From Lolium rigidum (Eukaryota > Streptophyta > Magnoliopsida > Poales > Poaceae): a stretch of DNA of 64,000 nt. The DNA is taken from NCBI RefSeq assembly GCF_022539505.1, contig NC_061514.1, positions 36,671,769 to 36,735,768 of the forward strand, written 5' to 3'. The position numbers and the translations under genes were made by a program. The notes under the pieces are model-generated. The model ran no database searches. It was not told where the DNA came from and was given only the letters and a program-made list of their open reading frames with translations. Of the stretch, positions 48,574 through 59,749 are shown piece by piece (the first letter of the stretch is position 1; every line of letters starts with the position of its first letter).

Positions 48574-49025
48574 ATAAAGCACTACAATCAAAATCATTGA
48601 GTTTCATCTTAATGATGGGCTGCCAACCATCTTCCAACTTCCTAGGAATAGAAGCTTCAAGTTTTAATTTCTCTTCTCTAGCTTTAATGAGAGCATTTGT
48701 AATATGTTTTGTAAAAGGCTAAATTTATAGCACTAGCATTAGGACTTCTAGCAAGTTTTTGTAAGAACTTTATAACTTCAGAGATATGACAATCATCAAA
48801 ATCTAAACCATTATGATCTACAACATTCTAAAAAATTTCAGCACTATTATCACAAACAGTTTCAGCAGTTTCAGGCAATTTTGCACGCTTTGTACTAGGA
48901 GTAGAAACATTGCCAACACCAATTATTTTACCATTGATAGTAGGAGGTTTAGCAGTATGTGAAGAATCAACATTACTAGTGGTGGTAATAGTCCAAACTT
49001 TAGCTACATTATTCTCTTTAGCAAG
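48574..49025 (-). pseudogene. Element D, Gag C-terminus and start of protease
   Basis: The minus-strand frame gives AKENNVAKVWTITTTSNVDS, a linker, NGLDFDDCHISEVIKFLQKL, then after a frameshift ASIPRKLEDGWQPIIKMKLN and DFDCSALCD leading into the catalytic Asp. There is one in-frame stop (at about 48830) and one frameshift (at about 48700), so this copy is dead. Confidence 0.8.
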
Positions 49026-49945
49026 TGATACGTCTCAAACGTATCTATAATTTCTTATGTTCCATGCTACTTTTATGACAATACTTGAATGTTTTATACA
49101 TACTTTACATCATTATTATACATTTTCCGGCACTAACCTATTAACAAGATGCTGAAGCGCCAGTTGCTATTTTCTGCTATTTTTGGTTTCAGAAATCGTA
49201 CAAAGGAAATATTCTCGGATAAAAGAAGCCTGGTGACCGGGTGTATACGTGAGCACGCATCCGTTGAGTGCCATGTGTCTAACGGCATCCGTTCTCTCCG
49301 TGAGGTGACATACTACTCCCTCCGGCACGAATAACTCCTTGTCTAATTTCCGACACACCTGTAACTCCTCCCACCGCATATCTTGGTTGCTTGTCTTCCT
49401 CGGTCTTCCCTCGCCGCTCCGCTCGCCGGCTTTCATGCTGCTCAGCCCATCCACCCCCGCCCCCACCCCCGCCCCAAGTCGTCTTCTTGCTTACCCCCGC
49501 CGCGCTGCCCGTCGCCTAGATCCCCCGCAGCCTTGCCCCCGACGCTGATGCCCGCTGTGAAGACAACGCCGCCGGGAAAGTTGGATTTTTCCGTCCAAGT
49601 CAACGCCGCCGCCCCGTCCAGCTACACGTTGCTTCTCTCGAGTTCTGAGGTCGACCTCCGCCGCTGGCAACAGCCGTTGCCCCGTCTAGCTCCCTCCTGG
49701 CCAGGCAGCTAGCAAAGATGCAGATGAATTGGCGGGTGCTCTGATCCGCTCGTTCGTCCCCAACCCGTCGGCAGTGGTGATGTTGATCGTGAGGACGAGC
49801 TTGCTGGTGCCAGCAGCCTCGTTGAGTGCCCATATGCGTCTCAATCCATCACTGGTACTGAGGTTGACACGCCTCAAGTTGGAGGCGTAGCGGCGGCGGA
49901 CAGGAGCTCAGCAGCCGCACGGGGAACTTCGCCGTCCGCTCCAGC

Positions 49946-50004
49946 ATGGCCGCCGGGTTGTCCGCCACCTCCGTCCACGACTTCACCGTCAAGGACAGCA
50001 GGTC
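49946..50004 (+). pseudogene. Captured glutathione peroxidase first exon
   Basis: The frame from ATG 49946 reads MAAGLSATSVHDFTVKDSR, matching the N-terminus of cytosolic plant glutathione peroxidases. It is followed by CAG/GT, a likely original splice donor, then a stop in intron-like sequence. The redox-active cysteine segment lies in later exons and is absent. It seems to be an exon-intron piece taken up by the MULE. Confidence 0.65.
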
Positions 50005-50590
50005 CGCTCTCAACTAAATCGGGCCGGAGGGTGGATCTTCCTGTCAATTTCGCTGCACTAATGGGGATTAGTCATTAGTGGTTTTGGTTCAGTATACATC
50101 AAACATGGGATTCAAGCTCATACTTACATAGCTCGTTGCTCCTTTCCTTGTCCAAGCAGGCTCAGTCTATCCAGGACTTATGCAATTAGATCTTCTTCGA
50201 TTGGTGGCCGCACAGGGCTTTGTCTTGGACATTGTTTTCACTGCAAGTCTTTGTCCTGCAAATGCAAGCTAGGATCTCTGGTCTTCTGAACCGCCACCTG
50301 ACTCGAGGCAACATATTAGACCATGTTCATCGGCATCAGAGGCCGCTATCACTAGTCTGATATATATCAGGAAACTTTTTGCTGATCCGGTAATTACCGT
50401 CCTCATATGCAATTACGAGGCACTAAGTTTTGTCACTTGCTGTACTTTTAGTCATTATTTTACTAGAGAACTCCTTCATCTATCTGGTTGTTCTATCTTG
50501 TGCTCCTAGCTCTTTCTTGCTTCTTCAAGAGAATAATTAAAGAACCTGTGTTGAAATTAGTGCCAGATGTTGCACAGGTTTCTTTATTCT

Positions 50591-50750
50591 CAACATCAAC
50601 AACTTCCTGGAGTTCCTGAACCCGATGGCCCGCAAGACTCCTAGGAGGAGCTGAAAGAGGCGTTCCATGCTTTTGACAAGCACCACAATGGTTTCATCTC
50701 TGCAGCTGACCTTCGCCAGGTGAAGACAAACCACAGGGAGAAGCTATGCA
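50591..50750 (+). pseudogene. Captured calmodulin EF-hand fragment
   Basis: The translation gives INNFLEFLNPMARK, a short frameshift, then [20 protein letters not shown] and [15 protein letters not shown]. This is the linker and third EF-hand of plant calmodulin. In the calcium loop the first Asp and the Gly are kept (DKHHNG), but other acidic ligands are replaced. The frameshift in the linker shows it is not a working gene. It lies in the same MULE as the peroxidase piece. Confidence 0.82.
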
Positions 50751-52885
50751 TTGGTTGTGTTTAATGCTCCAGAAACATTCGTTAACTCGGACCAGAATAA
50801 TGTTGTTGTGCAGGAGGCTGAACGGAGGGCACTCGCCACGGTCGATTGGCATGGTCGGAGGTTGGAGGTGAGCTGGAGGAGGAAGAAGATTAAGCGCGTC
50901 GTCGAGCTGCGGTCGATCGACAGGCTCGGAGAGGTTGGAGGCTTGCAATAAGCTGCAGACGGCAGCGGAACGATGACGGCGAGGGGGCCGCGGAGGTGGG
51001 GACAGAGCTCGAGAGGGATCTCCGGCGAGAAGTTGCTCGTGCAGGGTGCGGCATCACCGGCGAGCTGGAGCTCGTGCAGGGCTCTCATCGAGCTACTGAT
51101 CCCCCAAAATCACATCTACTCAATCTGCCGCCGCGGAGGATGGTCGGAGGTGTAATCTGTGCAGTGCGTACTAGTGAAATGGATACAGGAATTGATCCAA
51201 GCGTATTTTGTTTTAATTCATTTCTGTTCGTGAGCAGACAGGCTCCAAATAAAGTCAACGCACGCTCATTTGGTTGTTGCTACTCAAGCAGGCCCCACAC
51301 ACATTTGGTTGTTTCTACTCAAGCATGCATGATAGCGACTGCTGCTGTCGCCTTACACGGAGCGAAAGTTCACTGAACCGTTAGTCCCCGTTTGTTGATA
51401 GGTTGAATCCAACGGTGATGAACCAGATCCAACAGTAATGACCGCGTGCTCACATATACACCTGATCACCAAATCCACTCTCTATTCTCAGAATTGGACA
51501 AAATCAATGCCCAGGGTCCTATTTTTACACGAAGCTTCCGGAAGACCGAAGGGATAACGAAGTGGGGCGACGAGGCGCCGCCATTATAGGGCCGCGCGGC
51601 CAGAGGGGGGCCCGCGCCGCCCTATGGTGTGGGCCCCTCGCGTCGTCTCCTGACCTGCCCTTCCGCCTACTTAAAGCCTTCGTCGCGAATACCCCCGTAC
51701 CGAGAGCCACGATACGGAAAACCTTCCAGAGACGCCGCCGCCAATCCCATCTCGGGGGATTCAGGAGATCGCCTCCGGCACCCTGCCGGAGAGGGGAATC
51801 ATCACCGGAGGGGCTCTACATCATCATGCCCGCCTCCGGATTGATGCGTGAGTAGTTCATCCTTGGACTATGGGTCCATAGCAGTAGCTAGATGGTTGTC
51901 TTCTCCGCATGTGCTATCATTGTTTAGATCTTGTGAGCTGCCTAACATGATCAAGATCATCTATTTGTAATGCTACATGTTGTGTTTGATGGGATCCGAT
52001 GAATCTAGAATACTATGTCAAGTTGATTATCAATCTATCATATATGTGTTGTTTATGTTCTTGCATGCTCTCCGTTGCTAGTAGAGGCTCTGGCCAAGTT
52101 GATACTTGTAACTCCAAGAGGGAGTATTTATGCTCGATAGTGGGTTCATGCCTCCATTTAATCTGGGATCGTGACAGAAGGTTCTAAGGTTGTGGATGTG
52201 CTTGTTGCTACTAGGGATAAAACATCGATGCTTTGTCTAAGGATATTTGTGTTGATTACATTACACACCATACTTAATGCAATTATCTCGTTGTTTACAA
52301 CTCAATACTGGAGGGGTGCGGATGCTAACCCGAAGGTGGATTATTTAGGCATAGATGCATGCTTGGATAGCGGTCTATGTACTTTGTCGTAATGCCCTGA
52401 TTAAATCACATAGTAATCATCGTTGATATGTATTGAATCTTTATTTGTCAATTGCCCATCTGTAATTTGTTCACCCAGCATGCTAGTTATCTTATTGGAG
52501 AGACACCACTAGTGAACTGTGGACCCCGGTCCATTGTTTTACATCTGAATACATTCTACATCAATCATTGTTCTTTACTGTTCTTTGCAAACAAACACCA
52601 TCTTCCACTCGATACGTTTAATCCTTTGTTTTCAGCAAGCCGGTGAGATTGACAACCTCACTGTTACGTTGGGGCAAAGTATCTTGATTGTGTTGTGCAG
52701 GGTTCCACGTTGGCGCCGGTTTCACTGGTGTTGCGCCGCACTACACTCCTCCACCAACAACCTTCATGTGCTTCTTGGCTCCTACTGGTTCGATAACATT
52801 GGTTTCATACTGAGGGAAACTTGCTTCTATACGCATCATACCTTCCACTTGGGGTTCCCAACGGACGTGTGCTTCGCGCGTATCA

Positions 52886-54077
52886 GCAAGTTTTTCTTTT
52901 TCTTCTCTATCCCACCTAGCATGCAATTCAGCCAACATTATAATATTATCATTAATTCGAACTTGGATAGCATTTGTTTTAGCAAACTTAGCATCTTTAA
53001 CTTCATTAGGCATAACTTTCAGTTTTAAAAGATCAACATCAAGAGCAAGACTATCAACCTTAGAAGCAAGAACATCAATTTTACCAAGCTTTTTCCTCAA
53101 CAGTTTTATTAAAAGCAATTTGTGTACTAATAAATTCTTTAAGCATGACTTCAAGACCAGAGGGTACACTCTTATTATTGTTATAAGAATTACCGTAGGA
53201 ATTACCATAACCACTACCATTATTAGAAGGATATGGCCTATAGTTATTGTTACCATAATTATTCCTATAAGCATTGTTGTTGAAATTATTATTCTTAATG
53301 AAGTTCACATCAACATGCTCTTCTTGAGCAACCAATGAGGCTAAAGGAACCTTATTAGGATCAATATGAGATCTACCAATAAACAAGCATAGACATAATA
53401 ACATCAATCTTATCACCCAAAGAAGAGGTTTCTTCAACAGAATTTACCTTCTTACCTTGAGGAGTTCTTTCAGTATGCCACTCAGAGTAATTGATCATCA
53501 TATCATCAAGAAGCTTTGTTGCGGCGCCCAAAGTGATGGACATAAAGGCACCTCCAACAGCTGAATCCAATAGGTTCCTTGAGGAAAAATTCAATCCTGC
53601 ATAAAAGGTTTGGATGATCATCCAAGTAGTTAGTCCATGGGTAGGGCAATTCTTTACCAAAGATTTCATTCTCTCCCATGCTTGAGCAACATGTTCATTA
53701 TCTAATTGCTTAAAATTCATAATGCTACTTCTCAAAGATATAATCTTAGTAGGAGGATAATATTTACTAATAAAAGCATCTTTACATTTAGTCCATGAAT
53801 CAATACTATTCTTAGGCAAAGATAGCAACCAATCTTTAGCTCTTCCTTTTAAGGAGAAAGGAAACAATTTCAGTTTTATAATATCACCATCTATATCCTT
53901 ATACTTTTGCATTTCACAAAGTTCAACAAAATTATTAAGATGGGCAGCAGCATCATCAGTACTAACACCAGAAAATTGCTCTCTCATAACAAGATTCAGT
54001 AAAGCAGGTTTAATTTCATAGAATTCGGCTGTAGTAGCAGGTGGAGCAATAGGCGTACTTATAAAATCATTATTATT
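52886..54077 (-). pseudogene. Element D Gag core
   Basis: From 53987 the minus-strand frame has the retrotransposon Gag domain: MREQFSGVSTDDAAAHLNNF, CEMQKYKDIDGDIIKLKLFP, DWLLSLPKNSIDSWTKCKDA, YYPPTKIISLRSSIMNFKQL, DNEHVAQAWERMKSLVKN and GLTTWMIIQTFYAG. After a frame change near 53390 come an Asn/Tyr/Gly-rich spacer (about 53160-53290) and a heptad-like helix (KIDVLASKVDSLALDVDLLK) to 52886. There is no CCHC zinc knuckle. Gag builds the particle that packages element RNA; elements A-C, which share D's cis sequences, may be packaged by such proteins. E cut the frame at 54077. Confidence 0.88.
53964..54077. repeat. Left copy of a 114-bp duplication flanking element E
   Basis: From AACACCAGAAAATTGCTC to ATCATTATTATT, the gag N-terminal coding sequence. 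It is repeated without any difference I can see at 62491-62604, directly after E. LTR elements normally duplicate only 4-6 bp on insertion. Confidence 0.93.
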
Positions 54078-54789
54078 TGTTGGGGGGATGACCCCCGGTA
54101 TGCCAAAGATATGTCATACCGGATGGTCTCACCCTTCAAGATACCGGTTTAATAATCAAGCCGGGATAAGAAAATAGAGTTGGCTAAGTAAAGCTAAGCC
54201 GGTATCCCCAAGAGGGGTATACCGGAACCAGGAAGGAAAGATACCGGCGCACCGGAAGGAAGAACATGCCGGCTGACTGGTCAAAGATTCCGTCAGGAGC
54301 TAAAGGACAAGGATGAGCTAAGCAAAGTAGCTTTAAACGAAGACTAGAAGACAAAGAGGAGGATGACGGTCAAAGAAGCCGGAAGATGTCAGCCTCCATG
54401 TTTAAAGAAGACCCCGGCGTCATCTATGATTAAAGTAGCTTTATAAAGTATCTTTGTAAAGTAGTTTGTCTAGTCAAAGATCCCATTAGGGTTTCTTGTT
54501 CTGTAAGCCACCCTCTCCCCTATATAAGGAGAGGGAGCAGCCTCTTTCATACGCGCGATCGACAGAAGAGAGAACAACCTGTAACCTGTTTTGAGATCAA
54601 TGAACATGGTGATCTAGAGCGAGTTCGTCCTTGTGTCTTTCTTCTTCTACCTCTGGCCTTGGCCAAGTTCTTGAGGAAAGCATCCGGAAGTTCGTCCATC
54701 TAGTCACAAACCCTCCCCCGAATCCTCTAGCGTCCATTCGGCCCCAAGATAAGCCATCCCATGGCATCTGCTCGTTCACCACGATGACA
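54078..54789 (+). repeat. Element E, 5' LTR
   Basis: A 712-bp LTR with many CCGG and ACCGG words, TATATAAGG at 54521 and an ending of TTCACCACGATGACA. Confidence 0.92.
54511..54535 (+). promoter_or_regulatory. Element E LTR TATA box within an inverted repeat
   Basis: TATATAAG is enclosed by the complementary arms CCCTCTCC and GGAGAGGG. The 3' LTR has the identical arrangement at 62211-62235. The transcript start is probably about 30 bp downstream. Confidence 0.75.
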
Positions 54790-54791
54790 GT

Positions 54792-54809
54792 TGGCGCCCA
54801 CCGTGGGGC
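54792..54809 (+). other. Primer binding site of element E
   Basis: TGGCGCCCACCGTGGGGC, two bases after the 5' LTR. It differs from the tRNA-Asp-type site of A-D, so E belongs to another lineage. The tRNA was not identified. Confidence 0.8.
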
Positions 54810-54904
54810 ATGAAGTGGCGCTTGCTGGAGTTCATATTCGGGCGGGCCTCCTCGACATCAACGGCAAGCGCACGGTGTCCGCGCTCGTGGAACGCATCTA
54901 CAAC

Positions 54905-57900
54905 ATGGACTTCATCAACGATAACGCCGGCTGCTTCGCCAACGGCGGCAAGTTCCCGCAGAACGGCCGCACCATCGAGTTCGGCAGCATCCGCGTCTAC
55001 CTCGGCACCGTCCCTGTGCGCCAGCGCCTCTCGCCGGTGCTGGTGGCGCCGGATCCGCCAAGATGGCTGTGCGCTGGCCGCGCCACCGGCAGCGTGGAGG
55101 TCATGATGGCTGGTGCGGTCAACACCGGCAAGGGAGCTGTGGAGCAAGGAGATGAGCGTGCGGCATCGACCCGCGCAGCGAAACCACCGCTGGAACGTGA
55201 TGCCGGCGCCGCGGGAGCATCATCAGCACCACCGGCAACACCTCTCCAAGCGGCGATGAACACGCTGGCCACGCCCATCGCGCAGAACATCGACCCGGCA
55301 AAGGCTCAGGAGGAGCTGGAGGCCACGCGCAAGGCCCTGCTTACCGGTGGCGCCGACATCATCCGGGCGCAGCGCGAGCTGAACCTAACCCTACGTGAGT
55401 ACAACGCTGCCCATGACTTTGCTTCAGTTAGTGCTCATGCTGCTAGGATACCGGAAAACCGGCTTAAGGCTCGCAATCTAGACCAGGATTTGCGCAAGGA
55501 AGTTCTTGCCGGCAAGAGTGCATCTGTATCTGTTAGCATCGTAGAAAAGCCTAAGTACAGTAGTCCGGATAAAACTATAAAAGCCGCTAAAGCTGCAGTA
55601 GAGTTATGTGAGTCTCTTTCCGGTGATGAGTTGGTAAAGCAGCAAGAACGTGTAAAAGAGCTGTTGAAAACTATTGAGCAGCAAAATGCTGAGCAGCTGG
55701 CTAAGCTGAACGAGGCAGTGGCCTCAAAATCCACGCGTTCAACAAAGAATGCCGGAAGCAAGTCTCAGGGGCAGGCATCGTCCCCTCATCCGGACAAAAG
55801 AAGGGAGAGAGAAAAGAATGCACGGCAGATGACTGTGTATGATCCAGTTCTTGCCGGAAAACAAAAAGCCGGGCAACATGATGCCGGTAGAAAAAGCCAA
55901 GGGGCAGATCGAGGCTACGCCAAGGGAGGCTATGCCGGAAACAATCATGCCGGTAGATATGAAACCGGGCAAAATTATCGAGCCGCAAGAGTGGCGTACG
56001 TGGATGAAGAAATGCCACCACCAGGGTACCGGCAGGCAAGAGCCGCGGAACCGGAAGAGTACGATGAATCAGATTCTGAGGTGGAACGGACAAGAGTCCA
56101 CCGGAACCCTTTGGAAGAACGCCTGGGGGAGAGATGTTTGCCAGACCGGGATGCGAGGCACAGGCTGGACAGAGTACATCTATCTGCGATAGTTGAATGT
56201 GAGGGACCTCCTGGCCCAAGGTGCTTTGGCCCACGGATCATGAGAGAAGAACCACCGGTACGCAATTTCCAATTGCCCCGGGATACAAGAACGTATGATG
56301 GAACGACCAAGCCGGAAGACTGGCTGGCTGATTATGTCACAGCAGTTTATGTGGCTGGTGGTGGAGTGAACCGGCGTTGGGCGGTAAGAATCATACCGTC
56401 CTACCTCGTGGGTCCTGCGAGGATCTGGCTTAACAACTTGCCGGCAGGAAGTATTAACGGATGGTTGGACTTTGAGGAAGCATTTGTGAACAACTTCAGC
56501 AGCACCTACAAAAGGCCAAACCGGCCCCAACAGCTTGCGCTGTGTCAGCAGCGTGCGGGAGAACCGGACCGGGATTATCTCACCCGGTGGAACTCAATGA
56601 GAAACACATGTGAAGGAGTGATTGAGGCACAAGCCATTGCTTGGTTCAGTCAAGGATGCCGGAGAGGATCACCTTTGTGGCAAAGGCTGCAGAGAAGCAT
56701 GCCCACAACCTTGGCAGAGATGATACGTGTGGCAGATAGCTATGCGTTGGGAGACCCAATGCAGCCGGCAGTGCAAGCTGAGCCGGAGCAGTCGAATCCG
56801 CATCAGCAGCAATACCGGGACAACCGGAACAACAAAAGGAGGGAAGATTTCCCGGATCGAAGATATGCATCGCAGCAAGTTGCTGCCGTGCAAGAAAATT
56901 TTGACGCCAGCGGCAGTCAGAGACAAAAAACCGGATCGCAGCCGTGGGCGGGTCCTAAGAAGCAGTGGGTAGAAAAGAAACCCTGGGGCCAGAAAAAGAA
57001 TTGGCAAGAGCCCGTGAAATACACCATGGAAGCCGCCATGGATCAACCTTGCCGGTGGCACACGCCGAATCCGGATCACCCATCGAATCACTTAACAAAG
57101 GATTGTTCTTGGACCAAATTCCTAATGCAAAGGGGGCGAGTAAAAGATGCGCGAGCGCCAGGGGGCCCCATGCAGCAACAACAGCAATTGCCACCTCCAC
57201 CACCACTCACTGGAGCAAACGCCTTACCGGTGCAGCCAAACAGGCAGCAGTACCAGCAGGTTAACCGGGTGGAAGAAAATCATGACCAACCGCCTCCACC
57301 GGCACCTTTGGGCCGGAATGTTTATGAAGACCCACACTTGTGCATGGTTGTCTTTGTCACTGAGCCAATGGACAGGCAAAGTGTGCATCGCCGTTCCATG
57401 GAAGTGAACGCCGTGATGCCGGCAGTTCCAAAATACATGCTGTGGTCAGATCAGGAAATCACCTGGTCGTTCAAGGATCACCCCAAAGTCATGCCGAATC
57501 CGGGTGGATACGCTCTCGTTGTGGACCCAATCATGAAGGGGCCGGAAACTCGAGTGAAATTCAGCAAGGTGCTGATAGACAATGGTAGCAGCATAAACAT
57601 CATGTACAAGCACACCATGCGTACGCTGGGCATAACAGAGAATATGCTGCAGCCAACTCATACAACTTTCCATGGGATTGTTCCCGGTTTGTCTTGCGCC
57701 CCGATAGGAAAAGTTCGGGTGGACGTGTCATTCGGAGGACACGACAATTGTCGTGTCGAGAACCTTGAGTTTGAGGTAGTGGACTTAGATAGTCCCTACC
57801 ATGCCTTGTTGGGGAGACCGGCGTTGGCAGCTTTCATGGCATCAACCCATACGGCCTATCTCAAGATGAAGATGCCGGCACCTCGTGGACCACTAACTGT

Positions 57901-58159
57901 GGTGGGGAACTATAAAGTCTCAATGGAAACTGCTTCCGCCGGATCAAACCTAGCGGAATCGCTGGTGATCGCGGAGGAGAAAAAGAGAATGCAAACCGCA
58001 GTTGCGCTGGCCCAGTCCTCAAAATTGAGCCTAGCGGCAATGAGTGGAAGCTTGGACTCACCGACATTCAAGCCGACAAACGAGACAAAAGATATTGTGC
58101 TGGATCCGGCTTACCCAGAGCGCACCGTTCGTATCGGTGCCGGCCTCAGTCAAGCATAG
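54905..58159 (+). CDS. Element E Gag-protease polyprotein
   Basis: The frame is open from the PBS; 54905 is the first ATG, giving 1084 residues, so the true start is uncertain. An N-terminal Ala-rich region is followed by a helical, coiled-coil-like part (LVKQQERVKELLKTIEQQNA, about residues 240-275). A Gly/Tyr/Arg-rich stretch leads to the retrotransposon Gag domain (about 488-590: PSYLVGPARIWLNNLPAGSI, FEEAFVNNFSSTYKRPNRPQ, AIAWFSQGCRRGSPLWQ). A Cys/His cluster (CRWHTPNPDHPSNHLTKDC, about 715-735) probably stands in for the zinc knuckle. The retropepsin active site is LIDNGSSINIMY at about 890, then ALLGRPALAAF. The frame ends at a stop after RIGAGLSQA, where RT should follow, so a frameshift has disconnected pol. 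Gag forms the particle; the protease processes it. Confidence 0.88.
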   Translation: MDFINDNAGCFANGGKFPQNGRTIEFGSIRVYLGTVPVRQRLSPVLVAPDPPRWLCAGRATGSVEVMMAGAVNTGKGAVEQGDERAASTRAAKPPLERDAGAAGASSAPPATPLQAAMNTLATPIAQNIDPAKAQEELEATRKALLTGGADIIRAQRELNLTLREYNAAHDFASVSAHAARIPENRLKARNLDQDLRKEVLAGKSASVSVSIVEKPKYSSPDKTIKAAKAAVELCESLSGDELVKQQERVKELLKTIEQQNAEQLAKLNEAVASKSTRSTKNAGSKSQGQASSPHPDKRREREKNARQMTVYDPVLAGKQKAGQHDAGRKSQGADRGYAKGGYAGNNHAGRYETGQNYRAARVAYVDEEMPPPGYRQARAAEPEEYDESDSEVERTRVHRNPLEERLGERCLPDRDARHRLDRVHLSAIVECEGPPGPRCFGPRIMREEPPVRNFQLPRDTRTYDGTTKPEDWLADYVTAVYVAGGGVNRRWAVRIIPSYLVGPARIWLNNLPAGSINGWLDFEEAFVNNFSSTYKRPNRPQQLALCQQRAGEPDRDYLTRWNSMRNTCEGVIEAQAIAWFSQGCRRGSPLWQRLQRSMPTTLAEMIRVADSYALGDPMQPAVQAEPEQSNPHQQQYRDNRNNKRREDFPDRRYASQQVAAVQENFDASGSQRQKTGSQPWAGPKKQWVEKKPWGQKKNWQEPVKYTMEAAMDQPCRWHTPNPDHPSNHLTKDCSWTKFLMQRGRVKDARAPGGPMQQQQQLPPPPPLTGANALPVQPNRQQYQQVNRVEENHDQPPPPAPLGRNVYEDPHLCMVVFVTEPMDRQSVHRRSMEVNAVMPAVPKYMLWSDQEITWSFKDHPKVMPNPGGYALVVDPIMKGPETRVKFSKVLIDNGSSINIMYKHTMRTLGITENMLQPTHTTFHGIVPGLSCAPIGKVRVDVSFGGHDNCRVENLEFEVVDLDSPYHALLGRPALAAFMASTHTAYLKMKMPAPRGPLTVVGNYKVSMETASAGSNLAESLVIAEEKKRMQTAVALAQSSKLSLAAMSGSLDSPTFKPTNETKDIVLDPAYPERTVRIGAGLSQA

Positions 58160-59703
58160 GAAAGCGCGCTCGTCGCCTTCCTCCGTGAGAATCGGAATAT
58201 CTTCGCCCGGTCTACTCGATGACTTGGTGGGTGTTCCAAGGGAGCTGGCTGAGCACTCTCTAAACGTCCGGAAGGATGCTAAGCCGGTGCGGCAACCTTT
58301 GCGCCGGTTCGCTGAAGATAGGAGAAAAATCATTGGAGAAGAAGTAACAAAGCTGCTAGTTGCCGGTTTCATCGTGGAGGTCACGCACACGCAGTGGCTG
58401 GCCAATCCGGTGTTAGTCGAAAAGAAAAAAGATGAGAACCCGAAGGCAAAACTCGCAAAAATATGGCGCATGTGCATCGACTACACCAACCTCAACAAAG
58501 CTTGCCCAAGAGACCCTTTCCCTTTGCCCCGAATCGATCAAGTGATTGATTCTACTGCTGGGTGTGAGTTGTTGTCGTTCCTGGATGCGTATTCCGGCTT
58601 CCACCAAATCCCCCGAAAAAAGAAGATCAAATAAAAGCTGCGTTCATTACCCCGCACGGGGCTTACTGCTATGTTACTATGCCATTTGGTTTGCGCAACG
58701 CCGGTGCAACGTACCAGCGCCGTATGCAAAAATGCTTGTTTGATCAAATCGGAAAAAATGTGCAAGTTTATGTGGATGATATTGTGATAAAAACTAAAGT
58801 AAAAGATACCCTAATCGATGACATCCGGCAAACATTTGATAACCTAAGGCGGTTCCGGATGAAACTCAATCCGGCAAAGTGCACCTTTGGTGTCCCCGCC
58901 GGCAAGCTGCTTGGTTTCCTTGTGTCAAGCCGGGGCATTGAGGTTAATCCGGTAAAAATCCGGGCAATAGAAAGAATGACTATCCCACGAGAACTAAAAG
59001 ATGTGCAAAAGTTTACCGGAAGCTTGGCATCGCTGAGCCGGTTCATAAGCAGGCTAGGAGAAAAAGCCTTGCCGCTCTATGCTTTGATGAGAAAATCGGA
59101 TACTTTCGTCTGGACCACGCAGGGTACGCAGCGTTTAAAGAATTGAAAAACATGCTCGTAACGGCCCCTATTTTGGCCTCACCCTTGGAAAGAGAACCTA
59201 TGTTGCTTTATATAGCGGCAACGAACCGGGTGGTTAGTGTTGTGGTTGTGGTGGAAAGAGAAGAGGAAGGAAAAACCGTCCAGAGGCCGGTATACTACCT
59301 GAGCGAGGTGCTCTCCTCATCAAAACAAAACTACCCACACTTCCAAAAAATGACTTATGGCGTGTTTATGGCCGCCACAAAGCTCAAGCATTACTTCGAG
59401 GAACATCCCATGAAGGTGGTGAGCGAGGCACCCATCTCCGATATCATGGGTAACAAGGATGCCGACGGCAGGATTGCAAAATGGGCAATTCAGCTATCAC
59501 CGTATGTGCCGGTATATGAAAGAAGAGACGCCATAAAATCGCAAGCTTTAGCTGATTTCCTGGTCGATTGGGCGGAGATACAATACAAGCCGCCAGAACA
59601 CAAAATAGAGTACTGGAAGATGCATTTTGACTTGTCGAGACCGCGCTTCCGGCAACGGCCGCGCCTGTCGGATTCGATGCCGGGGAAACGGTCCTTGGCC
59701 TGA
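58160..59703 (+). pseudogene. Element E reverse transcriptase / RNase H-like remnant
   Basis: Three frames carry consecutive parts of Gypsy pol. 58170-58634: PVLVEKKKDENP, WRMCIDYTNLNKACPRDPFP and LLSFLDAYSGFHQI (metal-binding Asp of motif A). 58635-59146: MPFGLRNAGATYQR, the catalytic VYVDDIVIK, and KLLGFLVSSRGIEVNP. 59143-59703: RNase H-like YYLSEVLSSSKQNYPHFQKM, KALADFL-type and DWAEIQYKPPEHKIEYW. At least three frameshifts separate gag-protease and these parts. Sequence then breaks at HFDLSRP with a stop, before the catalytic RNase H region is complete; no integrase (HHCC/DDE) follows. The enzyme cannot be made from this copy. Confidence 0.88.
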
Positions 59704-59749
59704 AAGAACAAAAGAGAGAGAAGGAGGTTAATCGCAATAAAAACTTCCG

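Larger units (their letters stand above)
49220..51482. mobile_element. Mutator-like element (Pack-MULE) with GPX and calmodulin pieces
   Basis: It is flanked by a 10-bp duplication of LTR sequence with one mismatch (TATTCTCGGA at 49210-49219, TATTCTCAGA at 51483-51492). The intact family C LTR has this site once, confirming the insertion. The ends are TAAAAGAAGCCTGGTGACC and the complement of GAGAGTGGATTTGGTGATC, sharing GTGTATACGTGAGCACGC. There is no transposase. The interior has GC-rich, exon-like blocks, two identified below. Blocks at 49440-49710 and 50810-51150 look gene-derived but are not recognised. Confidence 0.85.
49026..52885 (+). mobile_element. Solo LTR in D, opposite strand, split by a MULE
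   Basis: It starts TGATACGTCTCAAACG and ends GCGCGTATCA, with target duplication GCAAG on both sides (49021-49025 and 52886-52890). It reads as the reverse complement of family C LTRs and is closest to the D 5' LTR at 62917. Without the 49220-51482 insertion plus one TSD it is about 1587 bp, close to the full 1590-bp C LTR. There is no internal region. It separates the two halves of the D gag. Confidence 0.9.

Noticed and set aside
49313..49350. ACTCCCTCCGGCACGAATAA resembling a Stowaway end
   Set aside because: No matching inverted end or TA pair found nearby; treated as debris inside the MULE.
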